From a virus, in IMG/VR virus record IMGVR_UViG_3300003886_000038, positions 1 to 28,179 of that record: DNA of 28,179 bases, one strand, 5' to 3'. The notes beneath the pieces were generated by a model, which worked only from the letters and a program-made list of their open reading frames with translations, was not told the DNA's origin and did not search any database. The first letter of the stretch is position 1, and each line of letters begins with the position of its first letter. Positions 21,171 through 28,179 of this stretch are shown piece by piece. The position numbers and the translations under genes are program-made.

Positions 21171-23285
21171 CTAGCCCTCCGCGATGGTGATGGGTTGCCA
21201 GGCCAGCGTCCCGTTGGGGTGCTCGGCCATCGTCTCGGCATCGGCATCGGCCAGTGTGAACGGCTCGCCATCTCGTTCGCGGCAGGCATCGTCCTTGTCA
21301 CCGTCGATGGCGCGCACCATCGTGATGCCCGTCTCGCCGTACGTATCGAGCGCCGCCGTGTTCGCCGTGACCATCGACTCGGTGCGTGCGATCGTCTCCG
21401 CGCGCAATTCCGATGCGAACGCCCGTTCGACGCCCTTCACGATAGCCCCGCTATCGCCCTCCAGCGGTGCCACGAGCTCGCGCAGGCCACCGCCACGGAT
21501 GACCGATGCGAGGTCGGTCACGCTGGCGCCCTGACCGACGCCGAAGACCATGAGGTCACGGATGGCAGAGCGTGTCAGCTCGTTGATGTCCGTGACGCGC
21601 GCCGCCAGCCGTGACAGCGCCGAGGCGGTCACGCGCTCGGTCAACGATGCCTTGCCCGCGGTAGCGGTCGCGACGCGGGATGCCAGCGGGCCTAGCTGCT
21701 CCTCGAAGATGGCGAGCAGCTCGCGGTCCTCGCGTGCCTTGTCCCACCATGCGTCGGTATCGCCCGGCCGCTTGCCGACATGCTCAGCGTTCCGCAGCAG
21801 CGCCACCCGCACGCGCTCCCGCTGCGCTTCGAGGAACGGCAGCAGCGCACGCTGGAGCTTCGGGCTCAGTGCGTCGGTCAGCGCGTGGATGCCCTTGGCC
21901 TTGCCCAGCGTGTCGGGAGTCTCGGGGGTCGCCAGCTCCGCTATCTCCAGCGCCGGGTCGATCATCTCCAGCTCGGGCTCGCCCTCAAGCCCCCGGATGA
22001 CCGGCGCCGAGCGCTCGCCCGGCGTGTAGATGATGGCCGCGTCGAAGACCGGGTCACCAGATGAGCCGTAGCCGAGCAGGCTGCGTCGCTCGAGGATGGT
22101 GAGCGGCTGGGTCACCGCGTTGGCTGCCATCTCGAACGCTGGCGCCATGTCGTCGAACTCGGGCATGTGGAGCACCAGTTCGAGGTCGATGCCGAACGCC
22201 TTGTATCGGTCCAGCAGTTGGCCCTGGATGACCTCCTGATGGATGCGCAGGCGTGGCCCCACGGCCTTCTGCCACAGCGTCGCCTCGTCGTACTTCGGCC
22301 GCTCGCCGCCGTTGAGCCCCGCTGCCGTCGCACCGCCGAGCTGTGACAGTGGCACGCCCCACAGCGCCAGCAGCGCGTCACGGCCCATCTCGGACAGCGC
22401 CACGAGGTCGAGGTCCGATGGGCTCACCGACGTGGGCGTGAACTCCACCGCGCCCTTGAGCACGAGGTTCCGCTTCGCCGCGTCGGGCATCTCGGTGATG
22501 GTACGGAGGTCCTTGATGACCTGGTCGTACGTGGTAGGAGGCATCACGCCTTCCTTCGGGCTCACGATGCCCGTGAGGCGTCCACCCGATGACAGTACGC
22601 CAGCCGCTTGTCGGTCAGCCAGCCGCGTCACGTCGGCCGATGTCAGCGCGGATTCCACCAGCCCGGTCGCGAGGTGCCCGTTGTCCGGCTCTTCGAGCGG
22701 CTGGTAGATGATCTCGTCCGTCTTGAAGCCGACCGGGTTCCGGCTGCCGGGGTCCATCACCCAGCCGAGCAGCGCGCCCTGCTTGTTCGTCGCTGGCATC
22801 ATGCGCGCCGGGTTGATGTAGATGATCTGCGATGGTGTGCCCGCGAACAGCTCCGTGCCCGACAGGTACCAGAAGCCGCCGCCACTGAGCCCCATGTGGC
22901 GACAGGTGATGTAGCCCAGCCCGCGACCCGTCCGGGGTGACGCCGTGATGGGCTCGCCCTCTACAGGCCGGTAGGGCGTCCGCAGCAGCTCACGCACAGC
23001 GCGCAGCTCCTCGGGGCTGTCATCAGTGACCGGCTCGCCGTCCGGTGTGCGCAGCTCCCACTTGACCGTGGAGAACAGCGACGAGATGGCCCGCTCGCTG
23101 GCACGTATCCAGAGGTTGCCCAGCCCGAGCGACTGCCCTCGTGCCGCCGCCGCCTGTGGGTCGTTCTCGCGGGCGAACAGCTTGGGCTCGTACGTCAGGG
23201 CTACCGCGCCCGCACCCGTCGCCGCCTTCTCTGCCACGGGTGGCGGCACGCTACGGGGTCGGAGGAGGTCTTGCAGCACGCTCAC
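21171..23285 (-). CDS. Portal protein fused to a MuF-like head morphogenesis domain (704 aa)
   Basis: Residues ~1-470 have the HK97-type portal pattern: GLGNLWIRASERAISSLFS, LRTPYRPVEG, GGGFWYLSGTELF, QIIYINPARMMPA, GFKTDEIIYQPL and ALLALWGVPLSQLGG, followed by ILERRSLLGYGSSGDPVFD. The last ~150 residues hold a MuF-like region (LRAETIARTESMVTANTAAL, AIDGDKDDACRERDGEPFTL, AEHPNGTLAWQPI), which in most phages is a separate head morphogenesis gene. The usual HPNCRC signature is degenerate here (HPNGTLAW). The product would form the DNA entry ring and carry a minor head domain. Start GTG 23285 overlaps the previous stop as GTGA; the stop is TAG. Confidence 0.88.
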   Translation of the reverse strand: MSVLQDLLRPRSVPPPVAEKAATGAGAVALTYEPKLFARENDPQAAAARGQSLGLGNLWIRASERAISSLFSTVKWELRTPDGEPVTDDSPEELRAVRELLRTPYRPVEGEPITASPRTGRGLGYITCRHMGLSGGGFWYLSGTELFAGTPSQIIYINPARMMPATNKQGALLGWVMDPGSRNPVGFKTDEIIYQPLEEPDNGHLATGLVESALTSADVTRLADRQAAGVLSSGGRLTGIVSPKEGVMPPTTYDQVIKDLRTITEMPDAAKRNLVLKGAVEFTPTSVSPSDLDLVALSEMGRDALLALWGVPLSQLGGATAAGLNGGERPKYDEATLWQKAVGPRLRIHQEVIQGQLLDRYKAFGIDLELVLHMPEFDDMAPAFEMAANAVTQPLTILERRSLLGYGSSGDPVFDAAIIYTPGERSAPVIRGLEGEPELEMIDPALEIAELATPETPDTLGKAKGIHALTDALSPKLQRALLPFLEAQRERVRVALLRNAEHVGKRPGDTDAWWDKAREDRELLAIFEEQLGPLASRVATATAGKASLTERVTASALSRLAARVTDINELTRSAIRDLMVFGVGQGASVTDLASVIRGGGLRELVAPLEGDSGAIVKGVERAFASELRAETIARTESMVTANTAALDTYGETGITMVRAIDGDKDDACRERDGEPFTLADADAETMAEHPNGTLAWQPITIAEG

Positions 23286-23449
23286 TCGGAGTCATCCTCC
23301 TTGGGGCGACGCGACTCCGCCACCTCCGCCAGGAGCCCGCCAGCGACAAGCATACTCCCCGCAGCGACCAGCGCGACGGGCCACCACATCGCCGCCAGCC
23401 CGACCAGCAGCAGGCCGAAGCCGAGCAGCATCACGAATGTATTGCTCAC
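23282..23449 (-). CDS. 55-residue two-helix membrane protein before the portal gene
   Basis: GTG 23449 overlaps the previous stop, and the stop overlaps the portal start, each as GTGA. Two hydrophobic helices (FVMLLGFGLLLVGLAAMWW, VALVAAGSMLVAGGLLA) are followed by a charged tail (ESRRPKEDDSE). The coding potential is strengthened by the overlaps and hydrophobic pattern. A membrane protein embedded in the packaging operon is unusual; it may act in lysis or exclusion. No family is recognised. Confidence 0.7.
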   Translation of the reverse strand: MSNTFVMLLGFGLLLVGLAAMWWPVALVAAGSMLVAGGLLAEVAESRRPKEDDSE

Positions 23450-23697
23450 GACAGGACCATCTCGGGGTGCATATCAGCCCATGCCCTCGCGGTGAATGTG
23501 ACGGTCATGCCTCCGCGCTTTACCGTCACAGTGCCATCTGCGTTTCGCACCGGGGCAGACCGAGAGTCGCCGTAGCGCGCTTTCGGCGGCTCATCCGGCT
23601 CAAGAGCGTCCAGCTTTGCCTGTGCGATTGCCGCCTCACACGGTGACTCGTCAGCCTGCGCCATACGCCGCAGCGCGTCCCGGCGTCGTTCGCTCAT
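23446..23697 (-). CDS. Small hypothetical protein between terminase and portal genes (83 aa)
   Basis: ATG 23697 overlaps the terminase stop as ATGA. The product starts with a basic helix (SERRRDALRRMAQADESP) and continues with a probable helix (EAAIAQAKLDALEPD) and a small beta part (GTVTVKRGGMTVTFTARAW) ending at HPEMVLS. A longer reading from 23730 would overlap the terminase further and has no start signal. No family is recognised. Confidence 0.65.
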   Translation of the reverse strand: MSERRRDALRRMAQADESPCEAAIAQAKLDALEPDEPPKARYGDSRSAPVRNADGTVTVKRGGMTVTFTARAWADMHPEMVLS

Positions 23698-25025
23698 GCG
23701 ATGCCGCTCGTGGCCGTACCTGTGCCCCAATCATCGAGCAGCAGCTCGGTCATCGCCCAGACCAGCGCGTCCACCCGGTCAGGCGAGCCGATATCGAGCA
23801 CATCGGACGTGCGCCCCTTCTCGACGGGCAACCACGATGTCATCTGGTCCTCCAGTAGTGGGAGTGGTTCCACGTGGAACACGCGCCCCTGCTCGTACTT
23901 CGCTGCGATGGGCTCGGCACGGACTCGCTTGCCGCGTGACGCATGGACGAGCTTGACCGGCACGTTCGGGTCCACCGTGCGGATGACGTGCTCCACCATC
24001 TCGCCTCCGTTGTTCGACTCCGCGATGATGCGGTCAGCCTTGAGACGATGGTACATCCGCACCGCCGCGCTCCCCCACTCGTCGGGGCTGCCGCGCAGCG
24101 AGCCATCCTCGAAGACGTAGCCCAGTCCATCCTGGCCGATGCCCGCGCCGACGATGCCCGTCTCGTCAGCCGCCTCGCCGGACGTGGCCGCTGGGTCGAT
24201 GGCGACCACCATGCGGTCCATGTCGGGCGCCTCGCGGTAGCGGATGAGGCCGCGCTTCCACAGCGCACCCGCCATGTCCTCCAGTATCTCGGCCTCTATC
24301 TCCTGCCGACCCAGTCGCGTGCCCTCGTAGGCTCGCAGTATCTCGCTGAGGAATGCGGGGTCCAGGTTCTCCGCGTTCTCGTGCGTCGAGCCTTGCGTGA
24401 TGACGACGCGCCCTTGTTCGAGGTCCGTGCCCTCGGGATGTCCCGACGCCCACGCCTTCGCTCGCTTCACCAGCGCCTTGATGAGCGGGATGGGCCGCGG
24501 CGTCGTCGTCACGATGACTTGGGGCGCCGGGGGAACGCGCAGGCCGAACATCATCATGTTCCACGTCGTGTCGGGATAGAGCCACGCTGCCGCCTCGTCG
24601 GCCCACACCTTCTGATGCTGTGGCCCGCGCAGCAGGTCCGGCTCGTCAGAGGTGAAGACATGGCCCTGAGCCCCGGACGGGAAACGGATGAGTCGCTTCG
24701 ATGCGATCCACTCCGGCTTGCGCCAGTCGGGGAACACGTTGAGCAGCCCGGACGGCCCCTCTATCATCAGGTCGCGCGCCTCGCCGATGGTGCGCCCGAT
24801 GAGGCCGATGCTTTCCACGTCCTCGCTCCATGCCCGTACCGTCTCGGCGCCCGTGCGTGTCTTCCCGAAGCCGCGGCCGGCCATGATGAGCCACGCTCGC
24901 CAGTCGCCCTCGGGGATACGTTGCTTCTCTCGGGCTACCTGCGACCAGTCGTACTTGCGCAGCAGGGCGCGCCGGTCCTGCTCGGCCTGCACGTAGCCGC
25001 GCTTCTCGAGCGTCGTCAGTGACAC
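23694..25025 (-). CDS. terL: Terminase large subunit (ATPase and nuclease, about 443 aa)
   Basis: Walker A AGRGFGKT (49-56), Walker B VWADE (140-144), the TTTP coupling motif (173-176), and nuclease residues D277 in VAIDPAAT, AESNNGG (335-341) and D419 in DRVDALVWAM identify the packaging motor, which pumps DNA through the portal and cuts concatemers. The start used is GTG 25025, with GAGGCG upstream and a 10-base overlap with the preceding gene. ATG-like starts to 25070 add an unconserved 15 residues. The order small subunit, two small genes, large subunit, small gene, membrane protein, portal is loosely spaced compared with most phages. Confidence 0.95.
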   Translation of the reverse strand: MSLTTLEKRGYVQAEQDRRALLRKYDWSQVAREKQRIPEGDWRAWLIMAGRGFGKTRTGAETVRAWSEDVESIGLIGRTIGEARDLMIEGPSGLLNVFPDWRKPEWIASKRLIRFPSGAQGHVFTSDEPDLLRGPQHQKVWADEAAAWLYPDTTWNMMMFGLRVPPAPQVIVTTTPRPIPLIKALVKRAKAWASGHPEGTDLEQGRVVITQGSTHENAENLDPAFLSEILRAYEGTRLGRQEIEAEILEDMAGALWKRGLIRYREAPDMDRMVVAIDPAATSGEAADETGIVGAGIGQDGLGYVFEDGSLRGSPDEWGSAAVRMYHRLKADRIIAESNNGGEMVEHVIRTVDPNVPVKLVHASRGKRVRAEPIAAKYEQGRVFHVEPLPLLEDQMTSWLPVEKGRTSDVLDIGSPDRVDALVWAMTELLLDDWGTGTATSGIA

Positions 25026-25246
25026 AGCGACGCCTCGGCTCCCGGCCACGACGGCTCGAGGTGGTTCCACACGGGGTCAGACAGAGGCCCGTCACGCAAC
25101 GGCTCCGGCCGGCAGGCGCACGAATGCGAGAGGATGTGCCCGCAGGCAGGCTCGCTGCTGATGCCTGCGTACACGGGCACGACGTGCGGCTCTCCGTCCT
25201 TCACGAACACGGCCCACTGGCGGATATCAGTCGTCGTCAGGCTCAT
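25016..25246 (-). CDS. Small Cys/His-rich protein between terminase subunits (76 aa)
   Basis: ATG 25246 overlaps the previous stop as ATGA. The product has a folded first half (DIRQWAVFVKDGEPHVVPVY) and a Cys/His cluster (C35-x-H37, H41-x-C43-x-C45: CGHILSHSCAC), a possible zinc site, then a Pro-rich end. The pattern is compatible with a small nucleic-acid or protein-binding zinc module. No family is recognised. Confidence 0.65.
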   Translation of the reverse strand: MSLTTTDIRQWAVFVKDGEPHVVPVYAGISSEPACGHILSHSCACRPEPLRDGPLSDPVWNHLEPSWPGAEASLCH

Positions 25247-25467
25247 GCGTCATAAACGCGCGGTTCTGCCGTCTTGCGAGTCCCCATGACCTCACGATGA
25301 CACTCTGTGATACGTATGACTATCTCGCCCATCTCGATCGCTTCGACAGCGTTCGGTGGCTCGTCTGTGAAGCGGTCCATGAAACGCACCAACTCCTCTG
25401 TCGCCATGAGCAAACGCCCGATAGCCGCCGCCGTGGTGGCCTCACGCATCAGTCGGTTCATCATCAT
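25243..25467 (-). CDS. Small helical protein starting in a run of five ATG codons (about 74 aa)
   Basis: Five consecutive ATG codons (25473-25459) follow GGAGG; the third (25467) has the best spacing, so it is used here. The rest is helical (EATTAAAIGRLLMATEELVRF, EAIEMGEIVIRITECH). The start lies in the final acidic tract of the small terminase gene, giving a 26-base overlap, and its stop overlaps the next gene as ATGA. No family is recognised. The exact start among the five ATGs cannot be resolved from sequence. Confidence 0.7.
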   Translation of the reverse strand: MMMNRLMREATTAAAIGRLLMATEELVRFMDRFTDEPPNAVEAIEMGEIVIRITECHREVMGTRKTAEPRVYDA

Positions 25468-25999
25468 CATCATCCTCCGCCAGCTCTGCGTCCAGTTGCT
25501 TGGCCTTGGCTTCAAGCTCCTCGTCGGTCATCTCGGCGAGCACCGGCACCAGGGCGATGGGTCCGCCGCCCGGTCCCGATACCTCCATCTGGGTCGGTGC
25601 CTCGCGCCATCGCTGGGGCCAGCGTATCTTCAGCATCCCGATGGCTGCCGTGGGTGAGTCAGCGGTCTGCTTCATCAGGTTCGCAGCCACCGTAGCCTCG
25701 GCCAGTGCCGCCGCTTCCTCATATTCGCGCAGGAAATGCAGGTACGGAGCATCGGCCTCCGGCACCCCCTTACCTTGCTCGTCCACCTCCCGAGCCCTCG
25801 CGCCATGAGTGAGCCAGTCATGTATAGCCCGCTCGCTGATGCCTGCCACGCGAGCAGCTATGACGAGGAAGGAGCCAGCCGCGATGGTGTCGAGGAAACG
25901 CTGCACTCTTACCCGGTCGAAGATGAGCGACGGTCTGCCTACAGCAGCTTTCGGCCTGCGTGGAGCGCGGCCATTGCCGCTCGACTTGCGCTCGGTCAT
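25442..25999 (-). CDS. terS: Terminase small subunit (185 aa)
   Basis: An N-terminal basic segment is followed by a helix-turn-helix (RFLDTIAAGSFLVIAARVAGI then SERAIHDWLTHG) that would recognise the packaging site. The middle holds helices (LHFLREYEEAAALAEATVAAN) used for ring assembly, and WPQRWREAP is a frequent feature of this family just before the C-terminal region. It ends in an acidic tract of five Asp residues that overlaps the start of the next gene. It works with the large subunit at 23694. ATG 25999 has AGGAGG upstream. Confidence 0.85.
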   Translation of the reverse strand: MTERKSSGNGRAPRRPKAAVGRPSLIFDRVRVQRFLDTIAAGSFLVIAARVAGISERAIHDWLTHGARAREVDEQGKGVPEADAPYLHFLREYEEAAALAEATVAANLMKQTADSPTAAIGMLKIRWPQRWREAPTQMEVSGPGGGPIALVPVLAEMTDEELEAKAKQLDAELAEDDDDDEPTDA

Positions 26000-26006
26000 C
26001 GGCCTC

Positions 26007-26252
26007 CTACTCCGGTGGCTCCGCTCGCAGCGCCTCGTCCACCTTGCGCTCTACCGTGGCCGGGCTGTCCACGACGGAGCGGATGCCCAGCGCGGTCAGG
26101 ATGATGCCCACCAGTGGCAGCAGCGAGGTCAACAGCACCTGCCACTCGTCAGAGATATCGTCGGTCCAGCCGAAGGCGCGGGCCAGCAGTGGCACCGCTG
26201 CCGTGATGACACCACCGATGATGCCAAGGATGGCTGCTGGTTCTCGTCTCAT
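26007..26252 (-). CDS. Holin candidate (two transmembrane helices, 81 aa)
   Basis: ATG 26252 overlaps the endolysin stop as ATGA. Two hydrophobic segments (ILGIIGGVITAAVPLLARAFG and VLLTSLLPLVGIILTALGI) flank a short acidic loop (TDDISDEW); the C-terminus is charged. Two helices, size and coupling to the endolysin fit a holin that opens the membrane at lysis. A second small membrane protein at 3157 has a similar layout and could be an antiholin. Confidence 0.75.
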   Translation of the reverse strand: MRREPAAILGIIGGVITAAVPLLARAFGWTDDISDEWQVLLTSLLPLVGIILTALGIRSVVDSPATVERKVDEALRAEPPE

Positions 26253-27118
26253 GCCTTGCCTCCTAGTCTCATCTTCTGGAGCTCCGCCACCACGTCGGCA
26301 CGGGCTGCCTGGTCGCCTGCATCACAGATAGCAGGAGTCACGCTGCCGGGGAAGTCGATGCCCTCCACGATCTCGTCGATGGCGTCGTTGTAGCACTCGA
26401 CATAGCGTGGTCGCTCCTCGACGGGTGGTCGCGGTTTGCGCCCGGTGAACACCTTCATGAGCTGCTTCTCGGAGCCGTAGAAGGCGTTCCCGTCGATGCT
26501 GCGCCACTTGCCGTCGAGCCAGACCTTGAACGAGCCGAACTGCCACAGCGGGGTCCGGCCGAAGCCTGCGAAGCCAGCGCGTGGCGGCACCTTGGGGAGG
26601 TCGGGCCACTGGCATGTGTGGCGTTTGCCGTCCCAGCGGGCCTGCCACAGCGCATCAGCCAGCCCGTTCACGTCGGGGTTGCCGATGCTGCGCCAGTAGC
26701 CCGATGACGAGTAGACCCAGCGCTCGGAGCGCGGCGCCTTCTGGCGGATCCGGCGCAGGAAGTCTCGTACCGTGCGCCAGTCGGGGTCGTCGGCTGGTGT
26801 CGGGGTCGGTACGCGCTCGACGTCTACGATGAGCGGGATATCACGAGTCGCGCCAGTGGCCCGGACGGTGCGCAGGAAGTGGTCAGCCTGGGCCTTGCCG
26901 TTGCCGCGCTGCAGGAAGTGGTAGGCGCCCACGAGGATGCCGCGCTTCTCGGCCTTGCGCCGGTTGGCGGCGAACGACGGGTCCACGAAGCCGGTGCCCT
27001 GTGTCGCCTTGAAGATGGCCCACCTGACACCGCACTTCACGAGCTTGTCGAGCCACTTGCCGGACATGCCACGCTCGCCCTGCCAGTGTGATGCGTCGAT
27101 GCCGAGCTGCTTCTTCAT
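26249..27118 (-). CDS. Endolysin, GH25 muramidase (289 aa)
   Basis: The GH25 fold is shown by GIDASHWQG (catalytic-site D8), FKATQGTGFVDPSF, LVGAYHFLQRGN, and the DVE motif (99-101, IVDVERV), with the C-terminal barrel strands LWQFGSFKVWLDGKWR and DGNAFYG. It hydrolyses the N-acetylmuramic acid-N-acetylglucosamine bond in peptidoglycan at lysis. No signal peptide is visible, consistent with holin-dependent release. About 55 C-terminal residues (after PPVEERPRYVE) exceed the catalytic barrel and may aid wall binding. The gene sits ahead of the terminase genes rather than at the end of the tail module. Confidence 0.93.
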   Translation of the reverse strand: MKKQLGIDASHWQGERGMSGKWLDKLVKCGVRWAIFKATQGTGFVDPSFAANRRKAEKRGILVGAYHFLQRGNGKAQADHFLRTVRATGATRDIPLIVDVERVPTPTPADDPDWRTVRDFLRRIRQKAPRSERWVYSSSGYWRSIGNPDVNGLADALWQARWDGKRHTCQWPDLPKVPPRAGFAGFGRTPLWQFGSFKVWLDGKWRSIDGNAFYGSEKQLMKVFTGRKPRPPVEERPRYVECYNDAIDEIVEGIDFPGSVTPAICDAGDQAARADVVAELQKMRLGGKA

Positions 27119-27705
27119 GCCATCTCCCAGACCTTCACTGACACGCCGGGCGTGTCGGATGTGTATCGCTTTCCCACCACCAGCGCCACCACCTGCGAGT
27201 CATCACGATACGCCACGCCTGTGAGTGCGTCGAGCAATGCCCGCGCCAGCTTGTCGATATCGGGTCGCTTCGCGGGGTACTCGAGCGCCGATGCGGCGAG
27301 CCTGCCACTCGCCAACGTGTCGGACTTCGGGCGCGGCAGCAGGAACGTCGCTTCGATGCGGACCGCGCCCGTCAGCATCCGCCCCCCGGCGCGGCGAGCC
27401 TCCCAGCCGATGGCGTCGCGCCACGGGCCCAGCCCCTTGGTGGTGCTCGTGATGACCGGCTTGTCTCCGTGCATGAACGCCCTGGTGCTGCCCTGTGGTC
27501 GCGGCATACCCGCCACGCGGAAGGCGACGGCCGGCAGCGGCTTGACGACGCCCTCGGCATGTGACGCGCAGACCGGGTACTCGAAGTCATCGCTGTCGTG
27601 TCGCTCCCAGCGCGCCTCGCCGTCGCAGCCCTCGACCCACTGGCAGCCCTTGGCCTGTCGGCCTGTCGGCTCGTACTCCTCCCGTGTCTCGGAGTCGATC
27701 ATCAT
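27115..27705 (-). CDS. RusA-type Holliday junction resolvase with Cys/His N-terminal extension (196 aa)
   Basis: The RusA family signature is clear: VAGMPRPQGSTRAF (64-77), then KRPDIDKLARALLDALTG (147-163) and AYRDDSQVV (165-173), with the acidic active-site residues D149, D151, D159, D168 and D169. RusA proteins cut four-way junctions and remove branches from DNA before packaging. A C21-x5-C27 pair, C46 and H49 ahead of the domain look like an added zinc-binding module. ATG 27705 has GGAG seven bases upstream and overlaps the previous stop as ATGA; a reading to 27741 is not needed. Confidence 0.9.
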   Translation of the reverse strand: MMIDSETREEYEPTGRQAKGCQWVEGCDGEARWERHDSDDFEYPVCASHAEGVVKPLPAVAFRVAGMPRPQGSTRAFMHGDKPVITSTTKGLGPWRDAIGWEARRAGGRMLTGAVRIEATFLLPRPKSDTLASGRLAASALEYPAKRPDIDKLARALLDALTGVAYRDDSQVVALVVGKRYTSDTPGVSVKVWEMA

Positions 27706-27896
27706 GCCCGCTCTCCTTCTCGTCGTCGGCCCATGTGCCACAGGCGGCAGTGGTCGCAGCGATAGATGTGCAGCAGACCGACCGCGACCTCTGAGCCGGT
27801 GATGCGCCGGAGGGCACGCTTGGCGAGCTTCTTGGACGGATAGCCGCGCTTGCCCATGCCGTCGGCTCGGCGGCAGCAGCGCGGGTCGGCCCTCAT
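27702..27896 (-). CDS. Small zinc-finger-like protein (64 aa)
   Basis: ATG 27896 overlaps the previous stop as ATGA. The product has a basic middle (GYPSKKLAKRALRRITG) and a C-terminal YRCDHCRLWHMG segment (CxxC followed by WH), a pattern common in small phage proteins related to zinc ribbons. A further Cys pair sits at CCRRADG near the start. It could help recombination or transcription; the next gene is the RusA-type resolvase. Confidence 0.7.
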   Translation of the reverse strand: MRADPRCCRRADGMGKRGYPSKKLAKRALRRITGSEVAVGLLHIYRCDHCRLWHMGRRREGERA

Positions 27897-28171
27897 TCGC
27901 CCCATCCCGAGACGTCCTTGCCGGGGACGGTGTCTGGCTCCGGGTCGGCGAGGATGTTGGCTGCGACCTCGCACATGGGGCACGTCGCGACGTAAGCCGG
28001 CCCGTGGTTCTGGTGCGTGAAGCCCAGCGCTCTCCGCAGCCGTTCCCGCTCCTGTCGGGCGCCGATGCGTTGCTCGGCCTGACCGTCCTTCAGCCACTCG
28101 TTCAGCTCAGCAGCACTCGCGAACTCGATGGACTCCGCAGCGGTCGCGGACCCCAAGCGGTCTGTCAGCAC
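27893..28171 (-). CDS. Small Cys/His-containing protein at the right edge, possibly partial
   Basis: GTG 28171 to TGA 27893 encodes 92 residues; the frame stays open beyond the GTG to the window edge, so a longer start cannot be excluded. It has a charged helix (EQRIGARQERERLRRALG), then a Cys/His cluster (FTHQNHGPAYVATCPMCE: H53, H56, C64, C67) typical of a small zinc knuckle. The stop overlaps the next ATG as ATGA. It belongs to the same operon as the resolvase. No family is recognised. Confidence 0.65.
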   Translation of the reverse strand: MLTDRLGSATAAESIEFASAAELNEWLKDGQAEQRIGARQERERLRRALGFTHQNHGPAYVATCPMCEVAANILADPEPDTVPGKDVSGWGE

Positions 28172-28179
28172 CCACCCTT

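Noticed and set aside
1-28179. tRNA genes, CRISPR arrays, insertion sequences, integrase or attachment sites
   Set aside because: No cloverleaf-like sequences, regularly spaced repeats, transposase motifs or tyrosine/serine integrase motifs were recognised on either strand. Absence is by eye and covers only this window.

Overview
The window is a 28.2 kb piece of a tailed double-stranded DNA bacteriophage (Caudoviricetes) with a long, probably non-contractile (siphovirus-type) tail. Every gene I can support is on the minus strand, so transcription runs from the right edge to the left edge. The DNA is GC-rich, GTG and TTG starts are common, and the endolysin is a GH25 muramidase. Together these suggest a high-GC Gram-positive host such as an actinobacterium; this is inference, because no host gene, tRNA or attachment site is present. 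Both window ends appear to cut through genes or operons, so replication, integration and immunity genes, if any, lie outside.

Layout in transcription order. (1) 28179-26007: two small Cys-containing proteins, a RusA-type Holliday junction resolvase with an added Cys/His N-terminus, a GH25 endolysin and a two-helix holin candidate. (2) 25999-17861: packaging and head genes, namely small terminase, two small unknowns, large terminase, an unknown, a 55-residue membrane protein, a portal fused to a MuF-like domain, a putative decoration protein, a small unknown, the prohead protease and an HK97-type major capsid protein. (3) 17838-13658 and on to 12321: a hairpin after the capsid gene, then a near-consensus promoter with a perfect 14-bp palindrome in its spacer, driving a ParB-like protein, a small helix-turn-helix protein, an FkbM-type methyltransferase, three glycosyltransferases and small companions, including a membrane-anchored one. 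This cassette splits the head genes from the connector genes. (4) 12346-3576: head-tail connector, a small protein, a gp10-like protein, a free-standing HNH endonuclease, tail terminator, tail tube, tail assembly chaperones expressed through a -1 frameshift at CCCTTTC, tape measure, and a 909-residue tail-tip/fibre protein. (5) 3563-1: two small membrane proteins, then a second promoter and an early-type operon of small Cys-rich proteins, a 28-residue membrane peptide, a YqaJ-type exonuclease and a RecT-type annealing protein.

The genes form a complete path for packaging, head building, tail building and lysis, with a two-component recombination system at the left. Most gene junctions overlap by 1-4 bases (ATGA, GTGA or TGATG), which implies long polycistronic messages and translational coupling. 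Several real genes were found from these overlaps although they are very short (28, 34, 51, 55, 57 codons).

The most interesting element is the separately promoted glycosyltransferase/methyltransferase cassette within the structural genes, which probably decorates virion proteins. Next are the pair of related promoters that may drive the cassette and the recombination operon, the CCCTTTC frameshift, and two unusual fusions (portal-MuF and the tail-tip/fibre protein).
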